From positions 93,963-157,962 of the forward strand of contig CALJGV010000033.1 in assembly GCA_938075305.1 (NCBI GenBank): a stretch of DNA of 64,000 nt, in the 5' to 3' direction. The notes beneath the pieces were generated by a model. The model did not search any database, was not told where the DNA came from, and saw nothing but the letters and a program-made list of their open reading frames with translations. Made by a program: the position numbers and the translations under genes. Each line of letters starts with the position of its first letter. Positions within the stretch are counted from its first letter, which is position 1. This document shows positions 8,085 to 16,802 of this stretch, piece by piece. Source of the stretch: an uncultured bacterium (lineage in GTDB: Bacteria; Planctomycetota; UBA1135; GCA-002686595).

Positions 8085-10034
8085 ATGTCCCTGCTCATTC
8101 TCGAAGACGTCAAGAAGCACTTCGGTGCCCAGGAGGTGCTCCGCGGCGCCTCCCTGACCATCGACCCCGGCCAGAAGATCGGGATCGTCGGGCGCAACGG
8201 CGGCGGCAAGACCACCCTGTTCCGGATGATCGCCGGCGAGGAGACCCCCGACTGGGGCTCGGTCCGCGTGCGCAAGAAGGCGCGCCTGGGCGTCGTCCCC
8301 CAGCGCCCCAAGTTCGGTGAGGGAGAGACCGCGAGGGAGTACGTGGCCACCGGCCTCGACGAGCTTCACCGGACCATCGAGCGCTACGAGAAGTGCGCCG
8401 AGGAGATGGGCACCGCCGAGGGCGAGGACCTGGAGCGGCTCATGAGCGAGCACGACCGCCTCGGCGGACGCATCGACCAGCTCGGCGGCTGGGACACCGA
8501 GCGCAAGGTGGAGACGGTTCTCGGCGGCATCGGCCTCCCCCAGACCCACTGGGACCGCGAGGCCCGCCTGCTGTCCGGCGGCGAGAAGAACCGGGTGGCC
8601 CTCGCCCGCGAGCTCATCGGCGGCCACGACCTGCTGCTGCTGGACGAGCCCACCAACCACCTGGACCTCGAGGGGATCGAGTGGCTCGAGCGGTACCTCA
8701 AGGACCTGCCCACGGGCGTCCTTATCGTCAGCCACGACCGTCGGCTCCTGACCAACTGCATCGACCGGATCGTCGAGCTCGAGCGTGGCCGGCTCGTGGC
8801 CTACGCGGGGAACTACCCCAAGTACCTGCAGCTCAAGGCCGAGAAGTTCGAGTCCGAGCAGCGCGCCTGGGAGCAGCAGCAGGAGCTGCTGCGGAAGGAG
8901 GAGTCCTTCATCAAGAAGCACATGGGCAGCCAGCGCACGGCGGAGGCCAAGGGCCGCGCCAAGAAGCTGTCTCACGTGGAGCGCCTCGAGAAGCCCCACC
9001 ACGACGTCCGCCGACCGCGCATCAAGGCACCCGAGGCCGCGCGCGGAGGTGAGCGCGTCCTCCACACGGAGCGGCTCTTCGGTGGCTACGAGGAGAACGT
9101 GCTGCTGAAGGACGTGGACATCCGCGTGGGCCGGGGCGAGCGCATCGGGATCGTCGGGCCGAACGGCGCCGGCAAGTCGACGCTCATGAAGATCATCGCG
9201 GGCAAGCTCGCGCCGCTCTCGGGCGAGGTGGTGCGCGGGCACGGGGCGCGGGTGGCCTACTACGACCAGGACACGTCCCATCTGCGCGACGATCACACCC
9301 CCCTCGAGGAGGTGCGGCGACACTACCCCGAGATGACCGAACAGGAGATCCGGAACCACCTGGCCCAGTTCCTGTTCCGCGGCGACGAGGTCGAGAAGGT
9401 GATCTCGACCCTCTCCGGGGGCGAGCGCGCGCGCCTCTCCCTCTCGCTGCTGGTGCTGACGAGCCCCTCGTGGTTCGCCCTCGACGAGCCCACCAACCAC
9501 CTGGACCTAGCCAGCCGGACCTCTCTTGAGGAGATGCTCGGGGAGTTCCAGGGCGCCATCGTCTGCATCAGCCACGACCGGGAGTTCCTGGACGGGATCT
9601 GCAACAAGACCGTGGAGGTCAGCGCCGAGGGCGTCGAGGAGTTCGACGGCAACTACTCAGCGTGGCGCGACTTCAAGCTGGCGGAGCGCGACGCGGCCCA
9701 GGAGGAGAAGGCCAGGAAGGAGGCCGCCCAGCGCAAGGCCGCCCGCGAGCGCGAAGAGGCCGAACGCCGTCGCGGCGGCGGCGACAAGAAGGCCAAGGGC
9801 GGCTCGAAGAAGAAGGGCGGCGGCAAGGGGCCGCGGAACCCCTACATGTTCGAGAAGCTCGAGAAGAAGATCATGGAGCTCGAGCAGGAGCTGGAGACGC
9901 TCAACGCCTCCATGGCCTCCGAGGAGGTCTACACCAACGCGGACAAGCTCCGGGACACCCAGTTCCGGATCGCGGAGGTCGAGGCCGACCTGGAGTCCTC
10001 CAACGAGGAGTGGCTCAACTGGGAGACGGCCTGA
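8085..10034 (+). CDS. ABC-F family ATPase (Uup-like)
   Basis: The product (649 aa) is a soluble twin-ATPase ABC-F protein without membrane segments. Domain 1 has Walker A GRNGGGKTT (about 36-44), signature LSGGEKNRVALARE (about 162) and Walker B LLLLDEPTNHLD (about 184). Domain 2 has GPNGAGKST (about 357), LSGGERARLSL (about 442) and FALDEPTNHLD (about 464). The linker between the domains is long, charged and helical. After about residue 535 comes a Lys/Gly-rich tract and then a coiled coil (FEKLEKKIMELEQELETLNA), the arrangement of Uup rather than EttA. ABC-F proteins act on ribosomes or on branched DNA intermediates. The position directly before argS suits a translation role, but this is inference. 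Confidence 0.92.
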   Translation: MSLLILEDVKKHFGAQEVLRGASLTIDPGQKIGIVGRNGGGKTTLFRMIAGEETPDWGSVRVRKKARLGVVPQRPKFGEGETAREYVATGLDELHRTIERYEKCAEEMGTAEGEDLERLMSEHDRLGGRIDQLGGWDTERKVETVLGGIGLPQTHWDREARLLSGGEKNRVALARELIGGHDLLLLDEPTNHLDLEGIEWLERYLKDLPTGVLIVSHDRRLLTNCIDRIVELERGRLVAYAGNYPKYLQLKAEKFESEQRAWEQQQELLRKEESFIKKHMGSQRTAEAKGRAKKLSHVERLEKPHHDVRRPRIKAPEAARGGERVLHTERLFGGYEENVLLKDVDIRVGRGERIGIVGPNGAGKSTLMKIIAGKLAPLSGEVVRGHGARVAYYDQDTSHLRDDHTPLEEVRRHYPEMTEQEIRNHLAQFLFRGDEVEKVISTLSGGERARLSLSLLVLTSPSWFALDEPTNHLDLASRTSLEEMLGEFQGAIVCISHDREFLDGICNKTVEVSAEGVEEFDGNYSAWRDFKLAERDAAQEEKARKEAAQRKAAREREEAERRRGGGDKKAKGGSKKKGGGKGPRNPYMFEKLEKKIMELEQELETLNASMASEEVYTNADKLRDTQFRIAEVEADLESSNEEWLNWETA

Positions 10035-10039
10035 GGGCC

Positions 10040-10060
10040 GCGCCCGGCGGTCCCGGGCGC
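10040..10060 (+). terminator. GC-rich hairpin after the ABC-F gene
   Basis: GCGCCCGG (10040-10047) and CCGGGCGC (10053-10060) form a perfect 8-bp stem with a 5-base loop, starting six bases after the stop codon. No T-run follows, so intrinsic termination would be weak. Confidence 0.35.
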
Positions 10061-10102
10061 CCGAGGTCCCCAGATTCCCGCGCGGAGGACCGCCCGGGCC
10101 GC

Positions 10103-10108
10103 TAATCT
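10103..10108 (+). promoter_or_regulatory. -10-like TAATCT before argS
   Basis: TAATCT ends 7 bases before the argS ATG at 10116. This spacing would place the transcription start at or next to the start codon. Confidence 0.5.
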
Positions 10109-10115
10109 CCCCGCC

Positions 10116-11798
10116 ATGCAGACCTTCCTCGAAGAGATCCGCGCGGCCATCGCGGCCGAGACCGGGATCGAGAGCCCGAAGCTGGAGACGCCCCGCGACC
10201 TCGCCATGGGCGACGTCGCCTTCCCGTGCTTCGTCCTGGCCAAGGAGCGCAAGGCGGCCCCCCCGAAGATCGCCGCGGAGCTTGAGGCCGCGCTGAACGC
10301 GCGGATGGAGCGGGTGACGGCCAAGGCCACGGGGCCCTACCTCAACTTCACCATCGAGCGCGCTGCGTTCGCTGAGACGGTCCTCACCGAGATCGCCGAG
10401 CACGGCCTCTGCTACGGCACCTCGGCGGAGGGGAGCGGCCAGAAGATCGTGATCGACTTCTCCTCCCCCAACATCGCCAAGCCCATGAGCGTGGGGCACC
10501 TCCGCTCGACCGTGATCGGCGCCGCCATCCAGCGGCTGCACAACGCGCTCGGCTACGAGACCGTGGGCATCAACCACATCGGCGACTGGGGCAGCCAGTT
10601 CGGCAAGCTCGTCGCGGCCGTCAACCGCTACGGGGACACCGTGGACCTCGAGGGCGAGCCCATCCCCGCCCTCCTCGCCCTCTACGTCCGCTACCACGAG
10701 GAGGAGGAGGGCGACCCCTCCCTGGTGGAGGAGGCCCGTGAGGCCTTCCGCGAGCTGGAGAGCGGCGTCGACGGCCCCGTCCGCCAGACGTGGAAGAAGC
10801 TCACCGAGCTCTCCCTTGAGGAGTTCGGCAAGATCTACTCGCGCCTCGGGGTCAGCTTCGACCTCATCCGCGGCGAGGCTTTCTACGAGCCCCACCTCGA
10901 CGCCACGGTGGACCGCGTGGTCGAGTCCGGGGTCACCGAGGAGTCGGAGGGCGCGCTCGTCGTGGACCTCTCCTCCTTCGGCAAGATCCCCCCCTGCCTG
11001 CTCCGCAAGACCGACGGGACGACGCTCTACGCCACCCGCGACCTGGCCGCCGTCTTCCACCGCTGGGAGGAGTTCGGGTTCACTCGCGCGCTCTACGTGG
11101 TGGGCGGGGATCAGCGCCTGCACTTCCGCCAGCTCAAGCACGTGCTCGAGCGCATGGAGCTCGACTGGGAGCCCCGGGTGGAGCACGTGGACTTTGGAAT
11201 GATGCGCCTACCCGAGGGCAAGATGAGCACCCGCAAGGGCCGCGTCGTCTTCCTCGACGATGTGCTGGACGCGGCCGCCGCCGAGGCAGCGAAGGTCATC
11301 GCCGAGAAGAACCCCGAGCTGGCCGACCAGGCCACCATCGCCGAGACGGTCGGCGTGGGCGCGGTGGTCTTCAACGACCTCAAGCGTGAACGCGTCAAGG
11401 ACATCGACTTCCGCCTCGAGGAGGTGCTCAGCTTCGAGGGCGACACCGGCCCCTACGTGCAGTACACCCACGCGCGTCTGGCCTCGATCGAGCGCAAGGC
11501 TGGCAGCATCGACGCCGCCCCCGACTGGAGCGTCCTGGAGAGCGCCGCAGGCATCCTGGGCCAGATGGGCCGCTTCCCCGACGTCCTGCGCTCGGCCGCG
11601 CGGAACGCCGAACCCTCGGAGCTCACGACCTTCGTGCTCGCGCTGGCACGGGAGGTGAACTCCTGGGTCGCCAAGGAGCGCGTCCTGGGCCAGGAGCCGG
11701 CCGTCACGACCGCGCGGCTCGCCCTCGTCCGCGGCGCGCGTCAGGTGATCGGCAACAGCCTCGCCCTGCTCGGGGTGGGCGCGCCGGCCGAGATGTGA
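10116..11798 (+). CDS. argS: Arginyl-tRNA synthetase
   Basis: The product (560 aa) is a class I aminoacyl-tRNA synthetase charging tRNA-Arg. The N-terminal 90 residues form the Arg-specific Add1 domain (EIRAAIAAETGIESPKLETP). The HIGH-type signature is in SPNIAKPMSVGHLRST (about 118-132). The KMSKS-equivalent is GKMSTRKGRVVFLDD (about 367). The C-terminal all-helical anticodon-binding domain starts near YVQYTHARLASIERKA, the typical ArgRS junction, and the protein ends with the family-type VIGNSLALLGVGAPAEM. Length and domain order are normal. It is in the same direction as the ABC-F gene, 81 bases downstream, with its own apparent promoter. Confidence 0.97.
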   Translation: MQTFLEEIRAAIAAETGIESPKLETPRDLAMGDVAFPCFVLAKERKAAPPKIAAELEAALNARMERVTAKATGPYLNFTIERAAFAETVLTEIAEHGLCYGTSAEGSGQKIVIDFSSPNIAKPMSVGHLRSTVIGAAIQRLHNALGYETVGINHIGDWGSQFGKLVAAVNRYGDTVDLEGEPIPALLALYVRYHEEEEGDPSLVEEAREAFRELESGVDGPVRQTWKKLTELSLEEFGKIYSRLGVSFDLIRGEAFYEPHLDATVDRVVESGVTEESEGALVVDLSSFGKIPPCLLRKTDGTTLYATRDLAAVFHRWEEFGFTRALYVVGGDQRLHFRQLKHVLERMELDWEPRVEHVDFGMMRLPEGKMSTRKGRVVFLDDVLDAAAAEAAKVIAEKNPELADQATIAETVGVGAVVFNDLKRERVKDIDFRLEEVLSFEGDTGPYVQYTHARLASIERKAGSIDAAPDWSVLESAAGILGQMGRFPDVLRSAARNAEPSELTTFVLALAREVNSWVAKERVLGQEPAVTTARLALVRGARQVIGNSLALLGVGAPAEM

Positions 11799-11812
11799 GG
11801 AGCGGACGCGGA

Positions 11813-11834
11813 CGGCTCGCGCCGCAGCGAGCCG
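11813..11834 (+). terminator. Hairpin between argS and the convergent sigma gene
   Basis: CGGCTCGC (11813-11820) and GCGAGCCG (11827-11834) make an 8-bp stem with a 6-base loop in the gap between convergent genes. It could serve either strand. There is no clear T-run. Confidence 0.4.
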
Positions 11835-11880
11835 ACAGCCCTCCTCCGCCCTGGTTCCGTCACCGGCGTCCGCCGGCTGC

Positions 11881-12816
11881 TCACATGAGCAGCGTCTTCG
11901 CCCTCGTGCCTAGCCGCAGGCGCAGGCTGTCCATGGCGTGGGCGTGGATCTGGCAGACCCGACTCTCGGTCAGTTCGAGCTTCTCGCCGATCTCGCGCAG
12001 GGTCAGGCCGCACTCGTAGTACTGGACGAGGATCAACCGCTCGCGGGGGCTCAAGGACCTGGTGAGTTCGTCAAACATGTCGCCTCGACTGACTGCCATT
12101 AAGGGCTCTTCGCAACGGGGAGCCGGGAGGACGTCGCTGATCTCGCAGCTACCGTCATCACCGCCGAGCCGCGCCGAGAGGGAGGTGACCGTGCTGATGT
12201 CTGCGTTCCGGATCTCCCGCGAGAAGCGGGCGTCGTCCATCTCGAGCTCGTCCGCGAGCTCAAGGTGACTCGGTTCGCGGCCGAAGAGCTTGGAGAGCCG
12301 CTGGCTCTCCTTCTCGATGCTGTTGGCCCTCCGGCGAACGAGCCTGGGGACCCAGTCCTCGGTTCGAAGCTGATCGAGGATGGAGCCGCGGATCCGAGAG
12401 CCACAATAGGTCGAGAACTTGATGCCCCGGCTCGAGTCGAACCTCCGGATCGCATCCATAAGGCCGAAGAGGCCGGCGCTGATCAGGTCGTCCAGCTCGA
12501 TCGAATTCGGCAACGTCCGTAGCAGGCGCTCCGCGGAGCTCCTGACGAGCGGGAGGTACTGCTCGATGAGCTCGTTCCTCCACCGCGCTGTGCTCTCTTC
12601 GTTCTCGGCGTCCCTGGCCTCGTGGTAGCGCTTCCAGAGCGCCGTGACGGATTGCCTACGGGGCTGAGATGCGGGGCGGCGCGGAGTCCGGTCTCGTGGA
12701 GGGGCGGACGCGGCGCGGGATCGGGGGTGACCCGGGGCCGAGCGTACGCGGCCGTCCGCGTTGGGTTTGGCAGTGGTCGAGGAGGGCTTCGAAGGATGCG
12801 AACTGAGGCGTTTCAT
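11881..12816 (-). CDS. Sigma-28-type (FliA/WhiG-like) RNA polymerase sigma factor, copy 1
   Basis: The product (311 aa) is a group 3 sigma-70-family factor. Region 2 is clear: RSSAERLLRTLPNSIELDDL, then SAGLFGLMDAIRRFDSSRG, then FSTYCGSRIRGSILDQLR and EDWVPRLVRR. Region 3 has GREPSHLELADELEMD. Region 4 has the helix-turn-helix GLTLREIGEKLELTESRVCQIHAHAMDSL. The first 55-60 residues are an extra basic, Pro/Ser/Arg-rich tail not found in FliA. It is closely similar to the factor at 13586-14503, and both end with Leu-Met, pointing to a duplication. The target regulon is unknown; no flagellar genes are in the window. A small gene, perhaps FlgM-like, lies 78 bases upstream in the same direction. 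Confidence 0.9.
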   Translation of the reverse strand: MKRLSSHPSKPSSTTAKPNADGRVRSAPGHPRSRAASAPPRDRTPRRPASQPRRQSVTALWKRYHEARDAENEESTARWRNELIEQYLPLVRSSAERLLRTLPNSIELDDLISAGLFGLMDAIRRFDSSRGIKFSTYCGSRIRGSILDQLRTEDWVPRLVRRRANSIEKESQRLSKLFGREPSHLELADELEMDDARFSREIRNADISTVTSLSARLGGDDGSCEISDVLPAPRCEEPLMAVSRGDMFDELTRSLSPRERLILVQYYECGLTLREIGEKLELTESRVCQIHAHAMDSLRLRLGTRAKTLLM

Positions 12817-12894
12817 CAGGAATGGCTGGCAGGAGTGATGGGGGGGAAAGGCGGTGAGGCGTAGTGCCCTCCTGGAGGCTGGTTGGAGTCGTGA

Positions 12895-13278
12895 TCAGCC
12901 AGCGATGCGGCGCTGGACGTGCGACTCGGCGGCGGCGAAGTAGCGCGCCTGAAGGAGGTCTCTGAGCACCTTGAGGGCCTCGAGACTCACGGGCCCTCGC
13001 TCGGGCATGAGGTTCCCCCACAACTCCGCAGCAGGCGCCTTCTGAAGACGAGCCCTGGCGCGGGCGGTCCGCGGTCGACGGCGGGCTCGCTCTCGACGCT
13101 CGTTCGGCAGATTGTGTGCCCGCTGCGTGGCCCTTCGGGACGCGGCTGTACGGGTGGGGTTGGGTTGGAGGTGGTTCATCGCAGGGCTGAGGACGCTTTG
13201 GATCGCCGGGGGGGGAGGGGGCTGGCACCGCGAGGCACCGAAATCAAGGAGAACCCCGTCGCTGTTAGGGATTTCCAT
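12895..13278 (-). CDS. Small protein between two sigma factors, possibly a FlgM-like anti-sigma factor
   Basis: The protein is about 127 aa. The middle is Arg/Ala-rich and probably disordered. The last 30 residues, SLEALKVLRDLLQARYFAAA followed by ESHVQRRIAG, resemble the FlgM C-terminal helices (valine/leucine-spaced helix, a G/A-x-Y turn, then a helix ending in IA). The C-terminal codons have strongly G/C third positions like neighbouring genes, which supports real coding. Its place between two sigma-28-type genes in the same direction also favours an anti-sigma role. The start is uncertain: ATG at 13278 is used, ATG at 13323 is possible, and ATGs further in exist. FlgM identity is inference from a short weak match. 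Confidence 0.4.
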   Translation of the reverse strand: MEIPNSDGVLLDFGASRCQPPPPPAIQSVLSPAMNHLQPNPTRTAASRRATQRAHNLPNERRERARRRPRTARARARLQKAPAAELWGNLMPERGPVSLEALKVLRDLLQARYFAAAESHVQRRIAG

Positions 13279-13585
13279 TAGAGCGTTAGATTCGGGAAGG
13301 ACCCTGCCATCCCTTAGACACATACATGAAAACCCTTAAATGTCTCTTAATTGGGCATTGAGGCACCTCTCCCGCCACGCGAGGCGCGGGAGTGCCCCAT
13401 CCGAAGACCGCCGAATGCCGACGCTCTTTCCACGCGAGCGGAGCAGAGGAGACGAGGGCACCGCCAGTTCGGCCGGCCGCCTGGGTCAATGCGGTGGAGA
13501 TCCCCCACCCAATGCAAGGGAGGGCGACGCCTCGCGGCGCCGCCCTCCCCGATGGATCGTGATAGGGACCCCTGGACCGACACCG
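13279..13585. other. Intergenic region between sigma copy 2 and the FlgM-like gene
   Basis: This 307-base gap has an unusually AT-rich stretch (about 13311-13352) in an otherwise GC-rich region. CCCTTA occurs twice there, at 13311 and 13335. It is the likely promoter region for the small gene and sigma copy 1 on the minus strand. No RNA gene was recognised. Confidence 0.35.
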
Positions 13586-14503
13586 TCACATGAGCATCGT
13601 GTTCTGCTTCTGCCCGAAGAGGCTCTTCAGACGGCTCATCACGTTCGAGTGGATCTGGCAGACGCGGCTCTCCGTGAGCTCCAGCATCTCGCCGATCTCG
13701 CGCATCGTGTGACCAACCTGGTAGTACTGCTCGATGATGAAGCGCTCCTTCTGGGTCAGCGACCGCGTCAGGAAGCCCATCATGTCGTCACGGTTGAGCA
13801 CGCCGAGGGGGTCGATGGACTTCTTGTCCTCGAGCACGTCGACCTTCTCCATGGAGCTGTCGTCGTCCCGGTCTTCCCACTTGTCCGAGAGCGAGTACAT
13901 GGCCTTCGCGCTCGCTCCCTGGATCTCCTTGGCGAGCTCCTGGTGGTCCATCTCCAGCTCCCGCGCCAGCTCGGAGTGGGTCGGCTCACGGCCGTAGAGG
14001 CCGGTCAACCGCTGCAGGGCCTTGTCGATCCGGCTCGCCTTCAAGCGAACAAGACGCGGAACCCAGTCCTGGCTGCGGAGCTGGTCGAGGATCGAGCCGC
14101 GGATCCGCGTGGTGCAGTAGGTCTTGAACTTGATCCCGCGGCTGGGGTCGAAGCCGCGGATCGCGTCCATCAGGCCAAAGAGGCCCGCGCTGACGAGGTC
14201 GTCGAGCTCGATGGACTTGGGTAGCGTCTGGAGCAGGCGCTCGGCGATGTACTTGACGAGCGGGAAGTGCCGCTCCATGAGCACGTTGCGGACTCGCTCG
14301 AGCTGCTGGACGTCCTTCTCCTTCCGGGCGACCTGGTAGTGCTCCCAGATCTCCTCCGTCGGGAGCTCCTCGACCGGGAGCGCAGGCGTCGCCTTGCGAG
14401 CCGCCTTCTTCCGCGTGGTGGTCCGCTTGCGCGCGGGCGCCGCGGCGGCGGGCGCCTTCTTGCGCGCGGTCGTCGCCTTGGATGTGGGTTTTTTCGCGGT
14501 CAT
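13586..14503 (-). CDS. Sigma-28-type (FliA/WhiG-like) RNA polymerase sigma factor, copy 2
   Basis: The product (305 aa) has all regions of a FliA-type sigma factor. Region 2 reads KYIAERLLQTLPKSIELDDL, SAGLFGLMDAIRGFDPSRG and RIRGSILDQLRSQDWVPRLV. Region 3 includes GREPTHSELARELEMD. Region 4 is GHTMREIGEMLELTESRVCQ. The N-terminal 40 residues are a Lys/Ala/Thr-rich tail (AKKPTSKATTARKKAPAAAA) resembling histone-H1-like tails, followed by EELPTEEIWEHYQVARKEKD. An acidic insert, KWEDRDDDSSMEKVDVLEDK, lies between regions 3 and 4. It is a paralogue of the copy at 11881-12816. In actinobacteria this family (WhiG) controls development and in most bacteria (FliA) flagella; which applies here is unknown. 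Confidence 0.92.
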   Translation of the reverse strand: MTAKKPTSKATTARKKAPAAAAPARKRTTTRKKAARKATPALPVEELPTEEIWEHYQVARKEKDVQQLERVRNVLMERHFPLVKYIAERLLQTLPKSIELDDLVSAGLFGLMDAIRGFDPSRGIKFKTYCTTRIRGSILDQLRSQDWVPRLVRLKASRIDKALQRLTGLYGREPTHSELARELEMDHQELAKEIQGASAKAMYSLSDKWEDRDDDSSMEKVDVLEDKKSIDPLGVLNRDDMMGFLTRSLTQKERFIIEQYYQVGHTMREIGEMLELTESRVCQIHSNVMSRLKSLFGQKQNTMLM

Positions 14504-14531
14504 GGGCGTAGCGCTCGGCGCAGGGCTCCAG

Positions 14532-15059
14532 TCAGTCGAACTTCAGGAGCGAGTGAGAGGGCGCGTCGAGGCGAGCGCGCCCGTTGAGGAAGAGCAGCTC
14601 GATCACGAACACGCAGGCGACCGGATCCCCGCCGATCTTGCGGATGAGGTTGAGGCCCGCCTCCATGGTCCCGCCGGTGGCGAGGAGGTCGTCGACCATC
14701 AGCACGCGCTCCCCCGGCGACACGGCGTCGGTGTGCACCTCGATGGTGTCCGTCCCGTACTCGAGCTCGTAAGACTCCGCCGCCGTCTTGGAGGGCAGCT
14801 TGCCCGGCTTGCGGATGGGGATGAACCCCTTCCCGAGGGCGTGGGCGAGGGCGGTGCCGAAGATGAAGCCCCTGGACTCGATGCCGCAGATCACGTCGTA
14901 CGACGCGGGGTCCACCAGGCTCGAGAGTCCGTCGATGGAGGCCTTCAGTCCCTCCGGGCTCTGGAGCAGCGGCGTGATGTCCTTGAACAGGATGCCCGGC
15001 TTGGGGAAGTCAGGGACGTCGCGGATGAATCGTTCGATCACGGGATGGCTCCACGGCAC
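14532..15059 (-). CDS. apt: Adenine phosphoribosyltransferase
   Basis: The product (175 aa, typical) salvages adenine with PRPP to give AMP in the cytoplasm. Family segments are IRDVPDFPKPGILFKDITPL at the N-terminus, CGIESRGFIFGTALA, FIPIRKPGKLPSKT, and the PRPP-binding loop VLMVDDLLATGGTM (about 118-131). The start is a GTG preceded by GAGGGGG, one of the few Shine-Dalgarno-like sequences in the window. It lies 28 bases downstream of sigma copy 2 in transcription-independent order and 200 bases from the Sel1-repeat gene. It probably has its own promoter in 15060-15259, which I could not pinpoint. Confidence 0.96.
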   Translation of the reverse strand: MPWSHPVIERFIRDVPDFPKPGILFKDITPLLQSPEGLKASIDGLSSLVDPASYDVICGIESRGFIFGTALAHALGKGFIPIRKPGKLPSKTAAESYELEYGTDTIEVHTDAVSPGERVLMVDDLLATGGTMEAGLNLIRKIGGDPVACVFVIELLFLNGRARLDAPSHSLLKFD

Positions 15060-15259
15060 GGTCCCCCTCGGGAGATCGCGGCGCGTAGTCGTCTTCGGCG
15101 GGCCGAGGGATCGACTTGAACCACGACCTCTACATTTCCCTCGCCACCCTCAAGTTCCGTGGATTCGTCGCCGCGGCGGCGCCGAAGGTGTCGCGCAAAC
15201 CGACAGTTCGGGGGCTCGAGACGCGTGAATGCGAGCTTCTATCCGCCGCGCCGGGGCGG

Positions 15260-16654
15260 CTATCGCCCGCGGAGCTCACGCCGGAGCTTCGCGCGCTCCA
15301 GGCGGGTGTCGCGGCCGTTGATGCTCGCCAACTCGAAGAGCCGCAGGGCCCGCGCGGGGTCCGCGTCCACCCCTCGCCCGTCGCGGATCAGCTCGGCCAG
15401 CCGGAAGAGCACGTCCCCGTCCTCCTCCTCGGCCACGCAGGACTCCAGCACCCGGACCGCCTCGGCCTCGTCTGGCTCGATGTCCGGCGCACCCTCGAGG
15501 TAGCGGTCGCTGAGCCAGAGGGCAGCGTGGGCGTTTCCCCGCCCGGCAGAGCTCTTGACCAGGGTCAGGCCGCGCTCCACGTCGCGCTCCACGCCCTCCC
15601 CCTCCATGGTCGCGAAGCCCACGTTGGCGACGGCGTACGGGTCGCCGAACTCCATGGCCTGGCGGTAGTACTCCATGGCGCGGGGCCGGTCCTCGTCCAC
15701 GAACTTGCCGTACCAATAGAGCACGCCAAGGTAGGTGATGGCCGACGCATGGCCGCGCTCGGCGGCGCTGCGCATCCACTTCAGCCCAGCCTCCTTGTCC
15801 TGCTCCAAGCCCGGACCGTCAAGGAGCCGGTCCGCGAGGTCATGGGCGACCTCGCTGTTGGCCTCGGCGAGCTGCTCGAGCAGCACCCGGCCAGCCTCCG
15901 GGTCCGACTCACAGCCGGTGCCGTCCACCATGGCGAAGGCCAGCCAGATTTCGGATCCAGCGTGTCCCAGGGCGGCAGCCTGCTCACGGAGGCCGTAGGC
16001 ACGCGCCTCGTCCTCGCGGACGCCCTCGCCGTTCTGGTAGCAGATGGCCAGGTTCGCGATGGCGGTGGGGTCCTCCTCGGCGGCGGCCGCGCGGTACCAG
16101 CGCAGCATCTCGGAGAGGTCCTGGGGCACGCCCTCGCCGAAGCGGTGGCGGTACCCGAGGGTGACCATGGCGGAGGTGTCCCCCCCGTCGGCCGCCAGAC
16201 GTAACCAGTTCAGGGCCGCGGCGTCATCCCCCAGCTCCTCCTCGAAGAGCTCCCCCAGGAGGCCAGCGCAGGCAGAGTCGGAGTGCTGCTCCCAACCCTC
16301 CTCCAGGATCTGCACCGCCCGGGCGACGTCCCGAACCTGACTGTCGGCGGCGCTCAGGAGCTGGCCGAGGTCGAGGTGGACGTCGTCGCTCCCGGCGCTG
16401 AATGCGCGTTCGTACCAGCTGAGGGCGGCGACCTCATCGACGTCGACCCCGAGCCCACCGTGGTAGCAGCGGCCCAGCGCCGCCATGGCGTCCACGTGCC
16501 CCTCGCCCGCCGCGCGCGCGAGCCAGCGGAAGGCGGTGGAGGCGCTCTCCGGGACACCGAGCCCGTCGGAGTACCTGAGCGCCAGGTCGAACTGGGCGTC
16601 GAGGTCTCCCTTGCGGGCCCTTGAACGGAGCATCTCGACTTCGAGGTCAGCCAT
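15260..16654 (-). CDS. Sel1-repeat (TPR-like) protein
   Basis: The product (464 aa) is built almost entirely of Sel1-like repeats of about 36 residues. Examples are ARKGDLDAQFDLALRYSDG, AGEGHVDAMAALGRCYHGG, TSAMVTLGYRHRFGEGVP, EEDPTAIANLAICYQNGEGV and FGDPYAVANVGFATMEGEGV. About ten repeats can be counted, forming an alpha solenoid for protein-protein contacts. No signal peptide or membrane segment is obvious, so it may be cytoplasmic. Sel1 proteins often act as adaptors in signalling or envelope processes. No neighbour points to a specific partner here. Confidence 0.85.
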   Translation of the reverse strand: MADLEVEMLRSRARKGDLDAQFDLALRYSDGLGVPESASTAFRWLARAAGEGHVDAMAALGRCYHGGLGVDVDEVAALSWYERAFSAGSDDVHLDLGQLLSAADSQVRDVARAVQILEEGWEQHSDSACAGLLGELFEEELGDDAAALNWLRLAADGGDTSAMVTLGYRHRFGEGVPQDLSEMLRWYRAAAAEEDPTAIANLAICYQNGEGVREDEARAYGLREQAAALGHAGSEIWLAFAMVDGTGCESDPEAGRVLLEQLAEANSEVAHDLADRLLDGPGLEQDKEAGLKWMRSAAERGHASAITYLGVLYWYGKFVDEDRPRAMEYYRQAMEFGDPYAVANVGFATMEGEGVERDVERGLTLVKSSAGRGNAHAALWLSDRYLEGAPDIEPDEAEAVRVLESCVAEEEDGDVLFRLAELIRDGRGVDADPARALRLFELASINGRDTRLERAKLRRELRGR

Positions 16655-16802
16655 GCCATCGCGTCCCGCCCGACATCCTGGAGCCGATCGGGGGCTTCAG
16701 AGAGGAGGGAGGCGTGCCGATATCGTAGAGACCTGGGGGCCGCGAATGTGGCGGATCCGGAGGACTTGGTCGGTTCCGGTCCCAGGGACCTGTTCCCAGC
16801 CC

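Noticed and set aside
7977..9500. Long minus-strand frame opposite the ABC-F gene
   Set aside because: Leu/Val/Ala-rich composition without motifs; ABC-F motifs on the plus strand are complete.
15060..15259. Possible tRNA-like sequence (a GGTTCAAGTC stretch on the minus strand)
   Set aside because: The flanking bases do not form a TpsiC or acceptor stem.
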